Shown in pieces: positions 36,745-49,200 of a stretch of DNA of 64,000 nucleotides (position 1 is its first letter; every line of letters starts with the position of its first letter). The stretch is from Lingula anatina (lineage: Eukaryota > Brachiopoda > Lingulata > Lingulida > Lingulidae). The position numbers and the translations under genes were made by a program. Under the pieces are notes generated by a model. The model saw only the letters and a program-made list of their open reading frames with translations. It was not told where the DNA came from and searched no databases. The stretch is from the NCBI RefSeq assembly GCF_001039355.2, contig NW_019774781.1, forward strand, positions 439,519 to 503,518. Direction: 5' to 3'.

Positions 36745-39700
36745 ATGGAGTTTGATGTGCTTCACCCCCAGCTGGTCCACATTGGTGGACGGTGTTACAG
36801 AAAGTACACCACAAATGCTGCCAGCAGAGAGGAAGATGAATACATCCGTCCATATCAAGAAGAAGAATGTAATCTTTGCTCCTTTTTTATTTACTTTTAT
36901 TGATTCAGAATTAGTTTAATTACATTTAGTTAATGAATAATGTTGTTTGGCCAAGACTAGTACATGTATACTAGTAGCTTAATTGACCTATGAAATGTTT
37001 TCTTTTGGTATTTACTATTCTTGACCATGGTTGATCATGTTAGAAGTTTAATCTTACATTTTTTTGAACTTTTAGAAATTGAAAGGTACACTTACTCAAT
37101 GAGATTAAGCTGCCAAAATGGATTTTTGTAGGCAAATAAGCAATTTTCTTGTACTCACAAATCATTTAGCTATCCCCCTCTGCACTTGGATTCAACTTTT
37201 GATAAAATTTATAAAGGTTGATTTTAACTCAAAATGCCTGGCCAATCATTATAACAGATACCATTTTCCTATAAGCTCCAATGGAAATATCAACATCATG
37301 TACGCTCCAGAAAAAGGAGGTTACTATAGTACTAAAGCATTTTTAGGTCTATGTAAGGTTTTATAAGAAGCTGTGGATGCCAAAAATAAGAATTTTGGGA
37401 TTTTCAAACCCATGGAGTGTACCTTTAACCAGTCAATTATCAGCATTCATAATTGTAGACACTTTGTTTGCACTGTACTGGTAGTGATCAATATATCCTG
37501 CCATTACTGTTTGCAAAGATGGAGTCGTAGCTGTCCACATTTATTGGTAAAACTTAATTCCTGCATTCTGAAAATTGACTACTTAAAGGGATAATAACTA
37601 TTCGTTTCAGCCAAAAAATGAATTTTCCTAGAGTAAACAACAATTTTCCCATACTAACCAATGGTTAATGAATCCATTTTTACATTCAAAGTTAGTCCCT
37701 GTTTTTTTTCTAAAAGGTTTGTTTTTTTCTTAAAATCTCTTAAGAGATTTTAACAGAGTATAGCCATCAATGGAGGTCACGTGGTCTAAAGACAAGCTCA
37801 GATATCAGAAAAAATAGCTATAACTGCCGTTTTTGTGGTGAAACAGAATACATTATATTTCTATGAGTTATTCACAATGTTTGTATTGTGAAATATAGAT
37901 CTCATACGAAGAGTTATCATCCCTGTAAAATTTTTTGAAAAAATTTGACATTACTATTTTTTAAATAATAAAAAGATAATTTCTTTTTTATTTCACAGAT
38001 GATGACAGGGATGTTTACTGTGATGAAATTGTTTTTTAAAATAATAAAAAGATGATTTCTTTTTATTTCACAGATGATGACAGAGATGTATACTGTGATG
38101 AAATCTGTGGTGTTGATGTCAATGTTGAACAGACAGAGAAGGGCTACAGATCCAAAATGGACGTACCCAGTGCATATTTCAAGTAAATTATTTTCCTTTT
38201 TTTCGTTTTCATGTGAGAGAGTGTCAATCTTTGTATTTCCAATTTGGAAAAAACTCAGTGAAAAGAAAGCCAGTTTATAGTCAATCTTACAGTGCAGATA
38301 TGATTCTTTTTGTTGAAGATAACAATTTAAAGAATTTTCTTACTAAAAAAAAAAAAAAAAAGACAGAAAGAAAAAGTTAGTATAAATGGTAATTTTTCTA
38401 AGGTTTATGTATTTGGTTTACTTTGGGGATCAAGGTAAATTTGTTAAAATTTCTTGGAAAATTACAATTTTGCTATAAAAAGGTCTTACATTTATTGTGT
38501 GCCTTAATTTTATTATTAAATGTTCAGATTTATCATCGGCAAAAAGGGTGAGACAAAAAGGAAACTGGAGTACGAGACAAAGACACAGATTAGAATACCA
38601 AGGCAGGGACAGGAAGGAGACATAGGTATAAAAGTGATCATTTTCCATGCATTTATTTTTTATTCAGCAAAAGCACAACTTAAATGGTGGATTTGGTGGT
38701 CAGATATGGCAACCAATTAAAAAGTATACTCTGAGGATCAAATATGGTGACCCACTAAAAAACTTGCCATCTAATCCGCTAATAGACAACGAATAGATGT
38801 CCCATGGGGAAGTATGTAAGTGGGTTGGCTATATTTGATCCTAGGACTAGTGAGTCCACTTTTCTGAATGCGGCCTTTTACATAACAATATAGATTACAG
38901 TATGATGTAGTCATCACCAGCATCAAAGCTCTGCCTGATTTGATATTTTTGCTTTCCTTTTTATGCAAAATTTTTTAATTACACTTTTTTCAAACAATTG
39001 CTACTCTTTAGAGAAACCGTATCTTAAACCAAGCAGATTCTTTTTTGGAAGAGTTTTGATATATGTTTGTCTGTCCATTTGACAGCATGTGCTGCTTATT
39101 TTCAGTAATCCATGGCCAAGACAGGAAAGGAGTAGTGTCAGCCAGAACAAGGATAGAGGTAATGGTGGATAGCGCCAGACAGAGGCTGCCATTCACCCAC
39201 TTTCTCTCTCTCCCAGTCAATGGACAGAAGATTAAAGACGCTTTCCTGGATTTTAAGGCAGATGTTCTGCGTGAATGTGATGGGGTAAGTAGGCTTGTGT
39301 GCATGTGTGTGTGCACACGCACAACTTTCTGCATGTGTTTTTGCACGTTTTTGCACCCACCCCCCCATTTTAGAGGGCAAATGGTGCATGCATGTGTGTG
39401 CGCACACATCTTTGTGTTTTTTTTGCATGTGTGTGTGCATCTGCATGTACGACTGATGGTTTGCATGTTTGTGTATACATTTATGTGTATCCATATATGA
39501 TTTTGTATGAATCTTCATGTTTGTACATATATGCATACATGTGTACACTGTATGCACATGTATGTGTATGTATAAAAAGTTATTTATTTCTTAAATTTTA
39601 AACTATTGTTTCTCTCCACAGGACAGAGGCATTGTACCCGCAGTTTTCCAGAACCCAGATAAACTTCACTTGACGCTAGGCATCATGGCACTGATGAATG

Positions 39701-41853
39701 GGACTGAGATTGCCAAGGCAACAGATCTACTGCAGCAGTGTAGGGAAGACCTTGTCAAGTGAGTCGGGAAGAGTGAAATTTTTATCTCTGAATCAGTACA
39801 GAGGCAGATCCAGGATTATTTGAAGTGGGGGGTGTCCGGTTTGTGGGAATGACAGGAAGCAGATGCCCAAAAATGTTTTTTGCCCCCCCTTAATCCGCCA
39901 CTGCAGTGACTGGCGTCAAGTTGATGGACGTCAGAGCTGATCAAGAGCACTTGTGTCAAGAGCATACTGGGATGTATAGAAAGAAAGAAAAAAAAACTGA
40001 TGTCACTGCATGTGTCAGGAAGGACAGATTAAATACTTTAGATCCACAAAGATTTGCTTGTATATTGTTAACTTTATTGAAAATCATTAATACACCAAGT
40101 GCTTGGGGGCATTTTTTGATTGGATGGGATTGTAGCATTCAGGAAAGAATTAGCCAGAAGGTTGATTCTCAGCCCCTCTCGTTTCCTGCACTTAAGACTG
40201 ACTTGGTTGCTACTTGGATGTTGGTGAATTTCCATTTCCAGTGCTTCGTAAAAAACAAGCAGCAAATTGTTGGTTTGAAAGTTTTGATTTTTTGAAAAAT
40301 TTATTTCTGAAATGTGTTTCTCCTTTTTTGCTCTCATTTCAGTCCAATACTAAAGGGAGAACCTCTGGATGCTATAATTCAAGGTCTGGGGTATATGAAC
40401 GATGAGCCAGGAAAGGTGAACGTCCTATATGCTAATGTCATGCTGCAAGACGGAAGCGACAGGTAAAAATCTTGTTAATCTTTTGAGCAAAGATTAAAAA
40501 AAAACTACAGTGATGATGTTACAGCTGATTCTTATGAAGAAATAATATGATCTTGTTTCAATATGTGTTAGATGCTGGTTTTATTTGAATAAATTTTGTG
40601 TTGATACGGGGGGGGGATAATGGAATTAAACACTCTGTCGGGCAGATATTGATATTTTTGAGGGAGGTTTTGATAATTCTTGTGACATTTTCCTTGATGA
40701 AAAGTGTGAAATTGTCCACGGCTATTCATTGAAACAATGCGTACTAGTGTGTTTTTCAAAATTATTAGTTTTTATTAAATTTTATTCCTCCTGAAGATAC
40801 AAGTAGCTCATTGTCATCTAGCTGTTATAAGTCTTCATGCAAAATCATAATATCTTAGATTTTGTACAACATAGTATACTTAGGTATAGTAACATAAGGT
40901 ACAGAAATCACTCAACGTAGAAAAAAAAAAAAATTATTTCAATTTTAATAAATGGTTGAAATATATTTTGTATACTTTGTCACATATTTTTCTTTGTCTT
41001 TCAGACTTCAGGTACTGGCAGACAGAATTAAGGACAGATTTGTTTCAGCAGGCTTACTTAAAAAGGACAGTTACGAACGGGTTAAGCTGCACGTGACACT
41101 TATGAATGCAAAGTTTATTGGAGACGCTCATAAAGAGATAGCGTCAAAATCCCAGGATGTGCGACAGCAGGAACAGCTGCAGTTTTCTGGTGAAAGGGAA
41201 TATTTTGATGCCACCAATGTGTTAAGAGTAAGTCATGGAGGCCCTTACGAAAATTTCCTATAGGAGTCTGTGAAGGCATAGAGGACTCTATGGAATCTGC
41301 CACTCTATTGGAATTCTGTCAAATGTCCTAAATGAAACTTATGTCCCATAGGTTCCTAAAGGATTTGGGGTTAATTTCTTTCATGACATCCCATAGGAAA
41401 TTTCTGTAAGGAGTATGTTTATAAAATGTGTAAATCTCACATAAAAAAGATTTTAAACACGTCATAATAGTCATGTGGACATCTGTGTACATATCTGATT
41501 GTATTAAATATTTATTTAAAACTTTTTTTTAAGAAATCCTTGTACATTCCATTTAAGAGTTTGTGTCATTGTTTTTTTCCCCCCTTTTTGCCTTGTTTCT
41601 TATTTTAAAGAAATTATGCTTAGAAGATTTTATGGATATTAGGTGATAGATCAGTTGAAAGCAAATAATCTTTTTATACTGGTACATTCGTGAGGCTTAC
41701 TTTACCGTACTTAATTTTAGCTTTCTTCTTTTCCAGATGTTTCGGGACTACAAGTTTGGGGAACATCTAATAGACAGCCTTCACATATCCCAAAGAGGTT
41801 TTTATGATAAAGATGGATATTACGCAGCAGCAGCCAAAGTGCCTCTAACATAG
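36745..41853 (+). CDS. ASCC1: ASCC1-like KH/2H-phosphoesterase protein, left copy
   Basis: ASCC1 is a subunit of the activating signal cointegrator complex that works with the ASCC3 helicase in transcription and alkylation-damage repair. Coding exons: 36745-36868, 38074-38182, 38528-38625, 39106-39284, 39622-39758, 40343-40462, 41005-41227 and 41737-41853. All are GT-AG and in phase; 368 aa. The N-terminus MEFDVLHPQLVHIGGRCYRK resembles vertebrate ASCC1. A KH domain has its loop FIIGKKGETKRKLE near residues 79-92. The 2H-type fold has its two HxT motifs, HLT at 186-188 and HVT at 285-287. A non-coding first exon probably ends near 36089. AATAAA is at 42030-42035. It differs from the right copy by about nine residues. 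Confidence 0.93.
37586..37925. mobile_element. 340-bp MITE, copy 2
   Basis: Same element as 7191-7530 in reverse orientation, exactly 340 bp, with TA on both sides and slightly mismatched ends (AAGGGATAATAACT and complement of CAGGGATGATAACT). It retains the central palindrome near 37730. It lies in ASCC1 intron 1, about 30 bp before a duplicated splice-site block. Confidence 0.85.
37957..38106 (+). repeat. 75-bp tandem duplication of an ASCC1 3' splice site
   Basis: The polypyrimidine tract, CAG and first about 33 nt of exon 2 (true start 38074) are repeated 75 bp upstream (decoy acceptor ends 37998, pseudo-exon from 37999). Read from the decoy in phase, translation hits a stop after 13 codons, so its use would truncate ASCC1. 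The right copy has the same arrangement. Confidence 0.85.
38700..38870. mobile_element. Foldback MITE relative in ASCC1 intron 3
   Basis: GAGGATCAAATATGGTGACC and the opposite-strand GGCTATATTTGATCCTAGGA are inverted arms around about 85 bp. They correspond to the arms of the element at 2283-2474. Also present in the right block copy near 48225-48400. Confidence 0.6.
39799..39903. mobile_element. Decayed CAG-TIR element in ASCC1 intron 5
   Basis: It starts CAGAGGCAGATCCAGGATTA and ends AATCCGCCACTG, the same termini as the element at 36376-36543, with a shorter interior. The right-copy equivalent (about 49333-49493) has diverged by indels. Confidence 0.6.
41243..41411. mobile_element. 169-bp inverted-repeat element in ASCC1 intron 7
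   Basis: The ends CCTTACGAAAATTTCCTATA and (complement) CCTTACAGAAATTTCCTATG are inverted repeats of about 21 bp. The element begins only 15 bp after the exon 7 donor. The interior repeats CCATAGG/CTATGG words. Also present in the right copy near 50860-51027. Confidence 0.7.
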
Positions 41854-42029
41854 CACCAGTGAAAAAGATGCTTCTTTTATGCCATCAAATTTGTAAAGAC
41901 CATTATCATGACGTGACTTGACAGGATGTGATGTCATCTAGACGTAATCATACATTTTCCATAAAATGCATTGAAATAGAAGTTTAAAACAGATTGCATA
42001 AATTAATTAAATATTAACAGTGCAAATGC

Positions 42030-42035
42030 AATAAA
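42030..42035 (+). terminator. ASCC1 poly(A) signal
   Basis: AATAAA 177 bp after the stop codon, the first canonical hexamer. The right-copy equivalent is 51657-51662. Confidence 0.6.
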
Positions 42036-42161
42036 AGTCTTTGAAGGTAAAGTCCACTTCTCTTAACATTGAAATAAAAAGTCTGGTTTTAATGAAAGTT
42101 GTATATTATTGTTTTCAAAAGGCCAGTGAAATTTAACAAGAGTCATAACTTTTCCAACAAG

Positions 42162-42167
42162 TTTATT
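42162..42167 (-). terminator. Transporter poly(A) signal
   Basis: AATAAA on the minus strand about 690 nt after the transporter stop codon, about 130 bp from the opposing ASCC1 signal. The right-copy equivalent is 51789-51794. Confidence 0.5.
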
Positions 42168-42850
42168 TAAACAAATGTAGATATTACATTCCCTGCCCCA
42201 AATATCCATGAACTCTGGAACTTTGGGTGCTATAGAAAATAGAGGCTAATAATAAGTTAACTTAACTTAATCCTGAAACCCAGAGTGTCAAAAATGCACT
42301 AAAATCACAAACAAATTGAAACTAGATCTCAATGTTCTGTCTTTGGAAACCAAACACCAAACAAGCAGTGCAATTAGCCATTACAATGTAAGCTACTGAC
42401 AAAAGAAAAAGTAAACCTAAGATTTGACTCTTACACTCAAGATTTTTTTTAAAAATCTTCTTATGCTGCTAGTATATTTTAAATTTAATTTTGTCTATTG
42501 TATATGGTCCTTATATAGTGTTATTTAATATAAAAGCCAGTTATCCAGTCCACAAAAAAAGATGGACAACATTTTCAGCTCTGAGCCTTCTAAATTAAGT
42601 TTGTGTTTTCACTTTGTGAGCACAAATATAGATAAAAAAATATAAATTAACAAAATATCCTGTATCTTAGAACAGCAGGCAACAATTTGCACTGAAATAT
42701 ATTACATAAATATGAATTTTCCAATCCACCCTTCACCCATTAATTGCATTTTACAAAGGCTTTGGATATACTGTGTAGTTTACCTTTCTATAAAATTGCC
42801 AGAATTTTTTTTCTTTTTTAAGGCGCAAAACTCATGTGTACCTTTAAAGC

Positions 42851-44689
42851 CTAATTGATCAAAGGCGTTCTCTCGTCACTTTCATCATGTTCATAATTCT
42901 CAGCTATAACACTCCGTGATTCCTGTCTAGATGCTTTCTTGCCGTTGATACAACCAATCAACTGCATAGTTACCGTTACCAAGACGCAAAACCCAGCACT
43001 CCCTGTTGTCAATAGCAACACTGCTCGACCACCGTAATGTTCGTAGAGATGACCTGCGGCCAGGGTGCCTGTAAGGTCACCCATACTTATCCCAAAGTCC
43101 ATCAATGACATAACGCAGCCTGTGACGTCCAGATATTTGTCTGCCCAGGCGATGCACAGAGGAATCATGGGACTGTCTACAGTAGCGTAAAGGCAGGAAA
43201 GAACCCAAAAGTAAACAAAACTCCAATTCAACGATAAATATATGCCTGTCTGGGCCCCAACATTCAATAAAACTCCCAATATTAACAAAATGTCGAGCCG
43301 GACAAACTTGGCGAAGACTATTCCAATTAATCTTCCCACTGCAATTGTTGCATAAAGGGTAGTATTAAATATTATGGCAGTAGGTTTTGTGAAATGCATC
43401 TCGTTCACTGCTATGGTGAACATGTAGTTATTAGTTGCGCCCGCTTTGCAGACATCCCCGACCATAAACAGGAAAAGCAGGCCCAGAAGCTGTATGCCAA
43501 GCACTTTATTTCCTTGTGCACAGGAAGCTGGATTAACAATGTCCTTGACATGTTTTTCTTCACGACAGTCTCGACTTCGTGGCGACAAGTCTAAATGAAC
43601 AATTCTGGAATGAATGTAGAATACGTAGAAAATGACAGACGTCAGAAGACAAATTCCCCCGATAATCCCATATGTGTACTGGATATGTGTCTCACTGCAA
43701 TGGACATCAGAGTCATATCTCTGGTACCCCGCAGAAGGGCTTAGATATCCATCATGTGGATGCAGGGTACCATTTGTGTTATTGGTACAATGGGAAAGAA
43801 ATGGCCCAGCGATTAACGGGGCGCCCAGAGCTCCGAGTCCGAACCCCATGTGGACGGCTTGAAGTGGCGCCGCAGCTTTGTCATCCCACATTGCAATCAC
43901 CATGGCATTCCCACCTGTAAGGATAAAAATTTATGATCACTCTTCCTTAGACAACCTATTTTTCTATTCAAAAGCCAACTGAGACATGTGAATAAGAGTG
44001 AATTTGTAAAATAGCACAAGGTTATGCAATATACTTGAGAATAAAAATTCTTCAGCAGGATGGGAGGCATACCAGTACTAGTGCAGTGGCTGATACGATA
44101 CAGAATTATGTGGGCAAGACTAGAAAAATTACTGCCTTGCTTTCCTCGGCTAATACGGAAGAAAATATGAAAAAGAGCAGGTGGGCAGAAATACCATTAC
44201 ATTTACGGCACAAAGATGAAAAATTGGCTTTGTCTCGTTTCCTCATTATACAGGTTCGGGGGAGAAGAGTGTAATGCCCAAATTCAAGGCAGGGGGTAGA
44301 CTACACCAAGTGCACTAACCTCGTCGTCAATCTCCCTAGATTGACCTGCCATAGACATATTTCTTTACAATATTCAATAAATGTATAGTCATATTACCTG
44401 CACTAAGTGACCCATGACTTAGCCCCTGCCCAAAAAAGCACAGCCCCAGCACTACCAGCCCAGGAGCCCATGGAATTGCTGCTGTAGATCCCGCTAACAA
44501 AAACAGTGCTGTTGCCAATATGAAGTCCACATGGTGGTTGAACTTATCACAGAGAAATCCTCCAGCAAATGAACCAATTATTATACCAATGCATCGTACA
44601 AGAGCAGCGTGCGACAGTTCTTCATAGTTGACGTGAAGATGATGGATGAGGTCAATTAGTGTTGGACCAAGGACTAGGCAGTATAAACC
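42851..44689 (-). pseudogene. MFSD4B: MFSD4B-like transporter, left copy lacking exon 1
   Basis: Exons 44689-44398 and 43914-42851 match exons 2 and 3 of the complete gene at 52471-54867, with about six amino-acid changes in the last 350 residues. The first coding exon (start codon, residues 1-45) is absent because the block ends at the n at 44841 and GTF2F2 exon 2 follows instead. The frame is otherwise open. Most likely it is an allelic contig end and not a real pseudogene; if the tandem duplication is real it is a 5'-truncated gene. Confidence 0.8.
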
Positions 44690-44840
44690 CTTGAAGCAAC
44701 GAGAAAAAAGTAGGTGTATGCATATACATGTACTAGTACTACAGAAATATAAATATCAATCGTAAAAATTTGTAGCATACAACTGCATGGCACTACATCT
44801 TGCATTATGAATGTCTTGACACAAAATCACATAAAAAAAC

Positions 44841-44841
44841 N
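44841..44841. other. Single-base gap at the seam of the 9.6-kb copies
   Basis: The n separates the end of the left block (ACATAAAAAAC, which continues uninterrupted in the right block at about 54463) from about 50 bp of unmatched sequence, after which the right block begins. Confidence 0.85.
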
Positions 44842-44862
44842 ACAGACGCAGGTGATGGCAAT

Positions 44863-44890
44863 ATGTACAGACACATCTGTGTCTGTACAT
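44863..44890. repeat. Short perfect hairpin next to the seam
   Basis: 13-bp arms (ATGTACAGACACA and complement) around a 2-nt loop, within 25 bp of the contig break. It has no counterpart at the left copy boundary. Confidence 0.7.
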
Positions 44891-44951
44891 AAAAAGGAAA
44901 CGAAGCAATCATCTCCCAAGTATGGACTTAATTCCTACAGCCTACATGTAC

Positions 44952-45158
44952 CTTGGCTGTGTAATTCTGAGCTTTCCCACTTCATTAGAGCTCCCAGCTT
45001 TCTTCCACCTTTCTGCTAAATATTTGGGAACCTGGAAAGCAAAGTTATAACAACTGATAAAAATAACCATTGTACTGTATTTATATTGTTTATTTATTAT
45101 TTGATAATTTATTATTAACATTTTAGACATATTTGCTGCTGTTCTCGATGTGACAACA

Positions 45159-45233
<75 letters not shown>

Positions 45234-45655
45234 CAAAATGTAAGCGTCATATTAAGCAACTGTTTATAAATTTATAAATCACAAACAAAACATGTAAATT
45301 CATGCTTTGTCATGTAATGTCATGAGTACATGTGTTTAATTTTTACAATATGCTCTACTCCTAGAGCATGCATTTTCAAAAACTGGATTTTACTAGTAGG
45401 GCGATTGCATTTATTTCCTTTAACAATGTTTTTTGTTCTTGTTTGAGTTTTTAACACTTTAGTGGACTCGTATGCTAATATTATAAGGTCGTTTTGCATT
45501 GCTTTTTAATTATTTCTAAATTCTCCAAACCGAGTTTTCACTGTTTCAGTTTCGCTGTTTACCTTCACCAACCAAACTCCTCTGCTTGCTGCGGTTAAAT
45601 CCAGATCAGACAACTCGTGAACTTTCTCTGTTTTGTCCATTTGGCCTTTTTGCAT
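44952..45655 (-). pseudogene. GTF2F2: GTF2F2 5' fragment (exons 1-2), right copy
   Basis: Exon 1 (45655-45563, 31 codons from [12 protein letters not shown]) and exon 2 (45031-44952, [15 protein letters not shown] to the split arginine) are intact with good splice sites and the same upstream promoter. No exon 3 follows: the sequence runs into the n at 44841 and then transporter DNA. It is a truncated duplicate or, more likely, the second allele cut by a contig end. Confidence 0.85.
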
Positions 45656-45745
45656 TTTAAACGCAAATGCTTACGTTTAACGTTAAATATTGTGGCCAAA
45701 AGTAATTTTGCCGAGAGCACGAAATCAACATGTTTTCAGAACCAT

Positions 45746-45757
45746 TGCGCATGCGCT
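45746..45757. promoter_or_regulatory. NRF1-type site, right copy
   Basis: TGCGCATGCGCT conserved at the same place as 36048-36059, with neighbouring CTTCCGG/taagc sequence also preserved although one nearby CTTCCG word is changed. Confidence 0.6.
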
Positions 45758-46280
45758 CTCATCTAGTTTCACCTACGTCAACTTCCGGTAAGCGACGACG
45801 TGGAAGAAAGACCGTCACAGCTGCGTCAACACTTTCGTTTCATCAACACCAAAAGACCAGAATATTTAATGGTACGCTAAAGTTGAAACGCAAACCCCTT
45901 TTCATGGTGTTGTTATGGGTCAGATGTAATATATATATATCCATTTTACAGCCAAAGTTTTACATTTATGTATGGGTTTCGATCATTTAGTTCTGCTACT
46001 ACAGTAAGCCTACTTCTCTGGACTTCCTTGGGTTCCTACATGTAGGACCTTGAGCCTCAAGAAACCAACATCTTATTAAGATTCTTGTTCTATGTTTGGT
46101 TGAAATCTATGGTCGTTGTCACTGATCATTTACTGCTGACGCCTTGATTGTCTAAGGCATTATGAAACTACCTTGTACTTGAGTATATACACAATACATG
46201 TATACACCCCCCTAAATGTAGTCCTGTGAAATAAGATCTATTTTGATATTTGATGATCTAGCTGTTGCAGGGGCATCTTG

Positions 46281-49200
46281 ATGGAGTTTGATGTGCTTCA
46301 CCCCCAGCTGGTCCACATTGGTGGACGGTGTTACAGAAAGTACACCACAAATACTGCCAGCAGAGAGGAAGATGAATACATCCGTCCATATCAAGAAGAA
46401 GAATGTAATCTTTGCTCCTTTTTTATTTACTTCTATTGATTCAGAATTAGTTTAATTACACTTAGTTAATGAATAATGTTGTTGGGCCAAGACTAGTACA
46501 TGTATACTAGTAGCTTAATTGACCTATGAAATGTTTTCTTTTGGTATTTACTATTCTTGACCATGGTTGATCATGTTAGAAGTTTAATTTTTTGAACTTT
46601 TAGAAATTGAAAGGTACACTTACTCAATGAGATTAAGCTGCCAAAATGGATTTTTGTAGGCAAATAAGCAATTTTCTTGTACTCACAAATCATTTAGCTA
46701 TCCCCCTCTGCACTTGGATTCAACCTTTGATAAAATTTATAAAGGTTAATTTTAACTCAAAATGCCTGGCCAATCATTATAACAGATACCATTTTCCTAT
46801 AAGCTCCAATGGAAATATCAACATCATGTACGCTCCAGAAAAAGGGGGTTACTATAGTACTAAAGCATTTTTAGGTCTATGTAAGGTTTTATAAGAAGCT
46901 GTGGATGCCAAAAATAAGAATTTTGGGATTTTCAAACCCATGTAGTGTACCTTTAACCAGTCAATTATCAGCATTCATAATTGTAGACACTTTGTTTGCA
47001 CTGTACTTGTAGTGATCAATATATCCTGCCATTACTGTTTGCAAAGATGGAGTCGTAGCTGTCCACATTTATTGGTAAAACTTAATTCCTGCATTCTGAA
47101 AATTGACTACTTATAGGGATAATAACTATTCATTTCAGCCAAAAAATGAATTTTCCTAGAGTAAACAACAATTTTCCCATACTAACCAATGGTTAATGAA
47201 TCCATTTTTACATTCAAAGTTAGTCCCTGTTTTTTTTCTAAAAGGTTTGGTTTTTTCTTAAAATCTCTTAAGAGATTTTAACAGAGTATAGCCATCAATG
47301 GAGGTCACGTGGTCTAAAGACAAGCTCAGATATCAGAAAAAATAGCTATAACTGCCGTTTTTGTGGTAAAACAGAATACATTATATTTCTATGAGTTATT
47401 CACAATGTTTGTATTGTGAAATATAGATCTCATACGAAGAGTTATCATCCCTGTAAAATTTTTTGAAAAAATTTGACATTATTATTTTTTAAATAATAAA
47501 AAGATAATTTCTTTTTTATTTCACAGATGATGACAGGGATGTTTACTGTGATGAAATTGTTTTTTAAAATAATAAAAAGATGATTTCTTTTTATTTCACA
47601 GATGATGACAGAGATGTATACTGTGATGAAATCTGTGGTGTTGATGTCAATGTTGAACAGACAGAGAAGGGCTACAGATCCAAAATGGACGTACCCAGTG
47701 CATATTTCAAGTAAATTATTTTCCTTTTTTCCGTTTTCATGTGAGAGAGTGTCGATCTTTGTATTTCCAATTTGGAAAAAACTCAGTGAAAAGAAAGCCA
47801 GTTTATAGTCAATCTTACAGTGCAGATATGATTCTTTTTGTTGAAGATAACAATTTGAAGAATTTTCTTACTAAAAAAAAAAAAAAGACAGAAAGAAAAA
47901 GTTAGTATAATAGGTAATTTTTCTAAGGATTATGTATTTGGTTTACTTTGGGGATCAAGGTAAATTTGTTAAAATTTCTTGGAAAATTACAATTTTGCTA
48001 TAAAAAGGTCTAACATTTATTGTGTGCCTTAATTTTATTATTAAATGTTCAGATTTATCATCGGCAAAAAGGGTGAGACAAAAAGGAAACTGGAGTACGA
48101 GACAAAGACACAGATTAGAATACCAAGGCAGGGACAGGAAGGAGACATAGGTATAAAAGTGATCATTTGCCATGTATTTATTTTTTATTCAGCAAAAGCA
48201 CAACTTAAATGGTGGATTTTGTGGTCAGATATGGCAACCAATTAAAAAGTATACTCTGAGGATCAAATATGGTGACCCACTAAAAAACTTGCCATCTAAT
48301 CCGCTAATAGACAACGAATAGATGTCCCATGGGGAAGTATGCAAGTGGGTTGGCTATATTTCATCCTAGGACTAGTTAGTCCACTTTTCTGAATGCGGCC
48401 TTTGACATAACAATATAGATTACAGTATGATGTAGTCATCACCAGCATCAAAGCTCTGCCTAATTTGATATTTTTGCTTTCCTTTTTATGCAAAATTTTG
48501 TAATTACACTTTTTTCAAACAATTGCTACTCTTTAGAGAAACCGTATCTTAAACCAAGCAGATTCTTTTTTGGAAGAGTTTTGATATATGTTTGTCTGTC
48601 CATTTGACAGCATGTGCTGCTTATTTTCAGTAATCCATGGCCAAGACAGGAAAGGAGTAGTGTCAGCCAGAACGCGGATAGAAGTAATGGTGGATAGCGC
48701 CAGACAGAGGCTGCCATTCACCCACTTTCTCTCTCTCCCAGTCAATGGACAGAAGATTAAAGACGCTTTCCTGGATTTTAAAGCAGATGTTCTGCGTGAA
48801 TGTGATGGGGTAAGTAGGCTTGTGTGCATGTGTGTGTGCACACGCACATCTTTCTGCATGTGTTTTTGCACGTTTTTGCACCCCCCCCCATTTTAGAGGG
48901 CAAATGGTGCATGCATGTGTGCTCTCACACATCTCTGTGTTTTTTTTTTGCATTTGTGTGTGCGTCTGCATGTACGACTGATGGTTTTCATGTTTGTGTA
49001 TACATTTATGTGTATCCATACATGTGGATGATTTTGTATGAATCTTCATGTATGTACATATATACATACATGTACACTGTATTCATATGTGTGTGTATGT
49101 ATAAAAAGTTATTTATTTATTTCTTAAATTTTAAACTATTGTTTCTCTCCACAGGACAGAGGCATTGTACCTGCAGTTTTCCAGAACCCAGATAAACTTC

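Larger units (their letters stand above)
35247..44840. repeat. 9.6-kb duplicated block, left copy
   Basis: It matches about 44890-54463 collinearly, exons and introns alike, with roughly 1-3 percent substitutions plus indels. It carries GTF2F2 exons 2-1, all of ASCC1 and transporter exons 3-2, and ends at the n at 44841. It also contains a 168-bp transposon missing from the right copy. Confidence 0.95.

Noticed and set aside
39292-39601. Cys/His-rich continuation of ASCC1 exon 4
   Set aside because: It lies after a canonical gtaagt donor at 39285 and is GT-rich intron; the conserved protein resumes at 39622.
43394-43862. Plus-strand frames opposite transporter exon 3 (also 53014-53482)
   Set aside because: Antisense shadows of a long conserved minus-strand exon.
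42851-43903. Transporter exon 3 as an independent 350-aa gene starting at MVIAMW
   Set aside because: The frame extends 11 nt upstream to a good acceptor and joins exon 2 in phase; the internal Met is residue 147.
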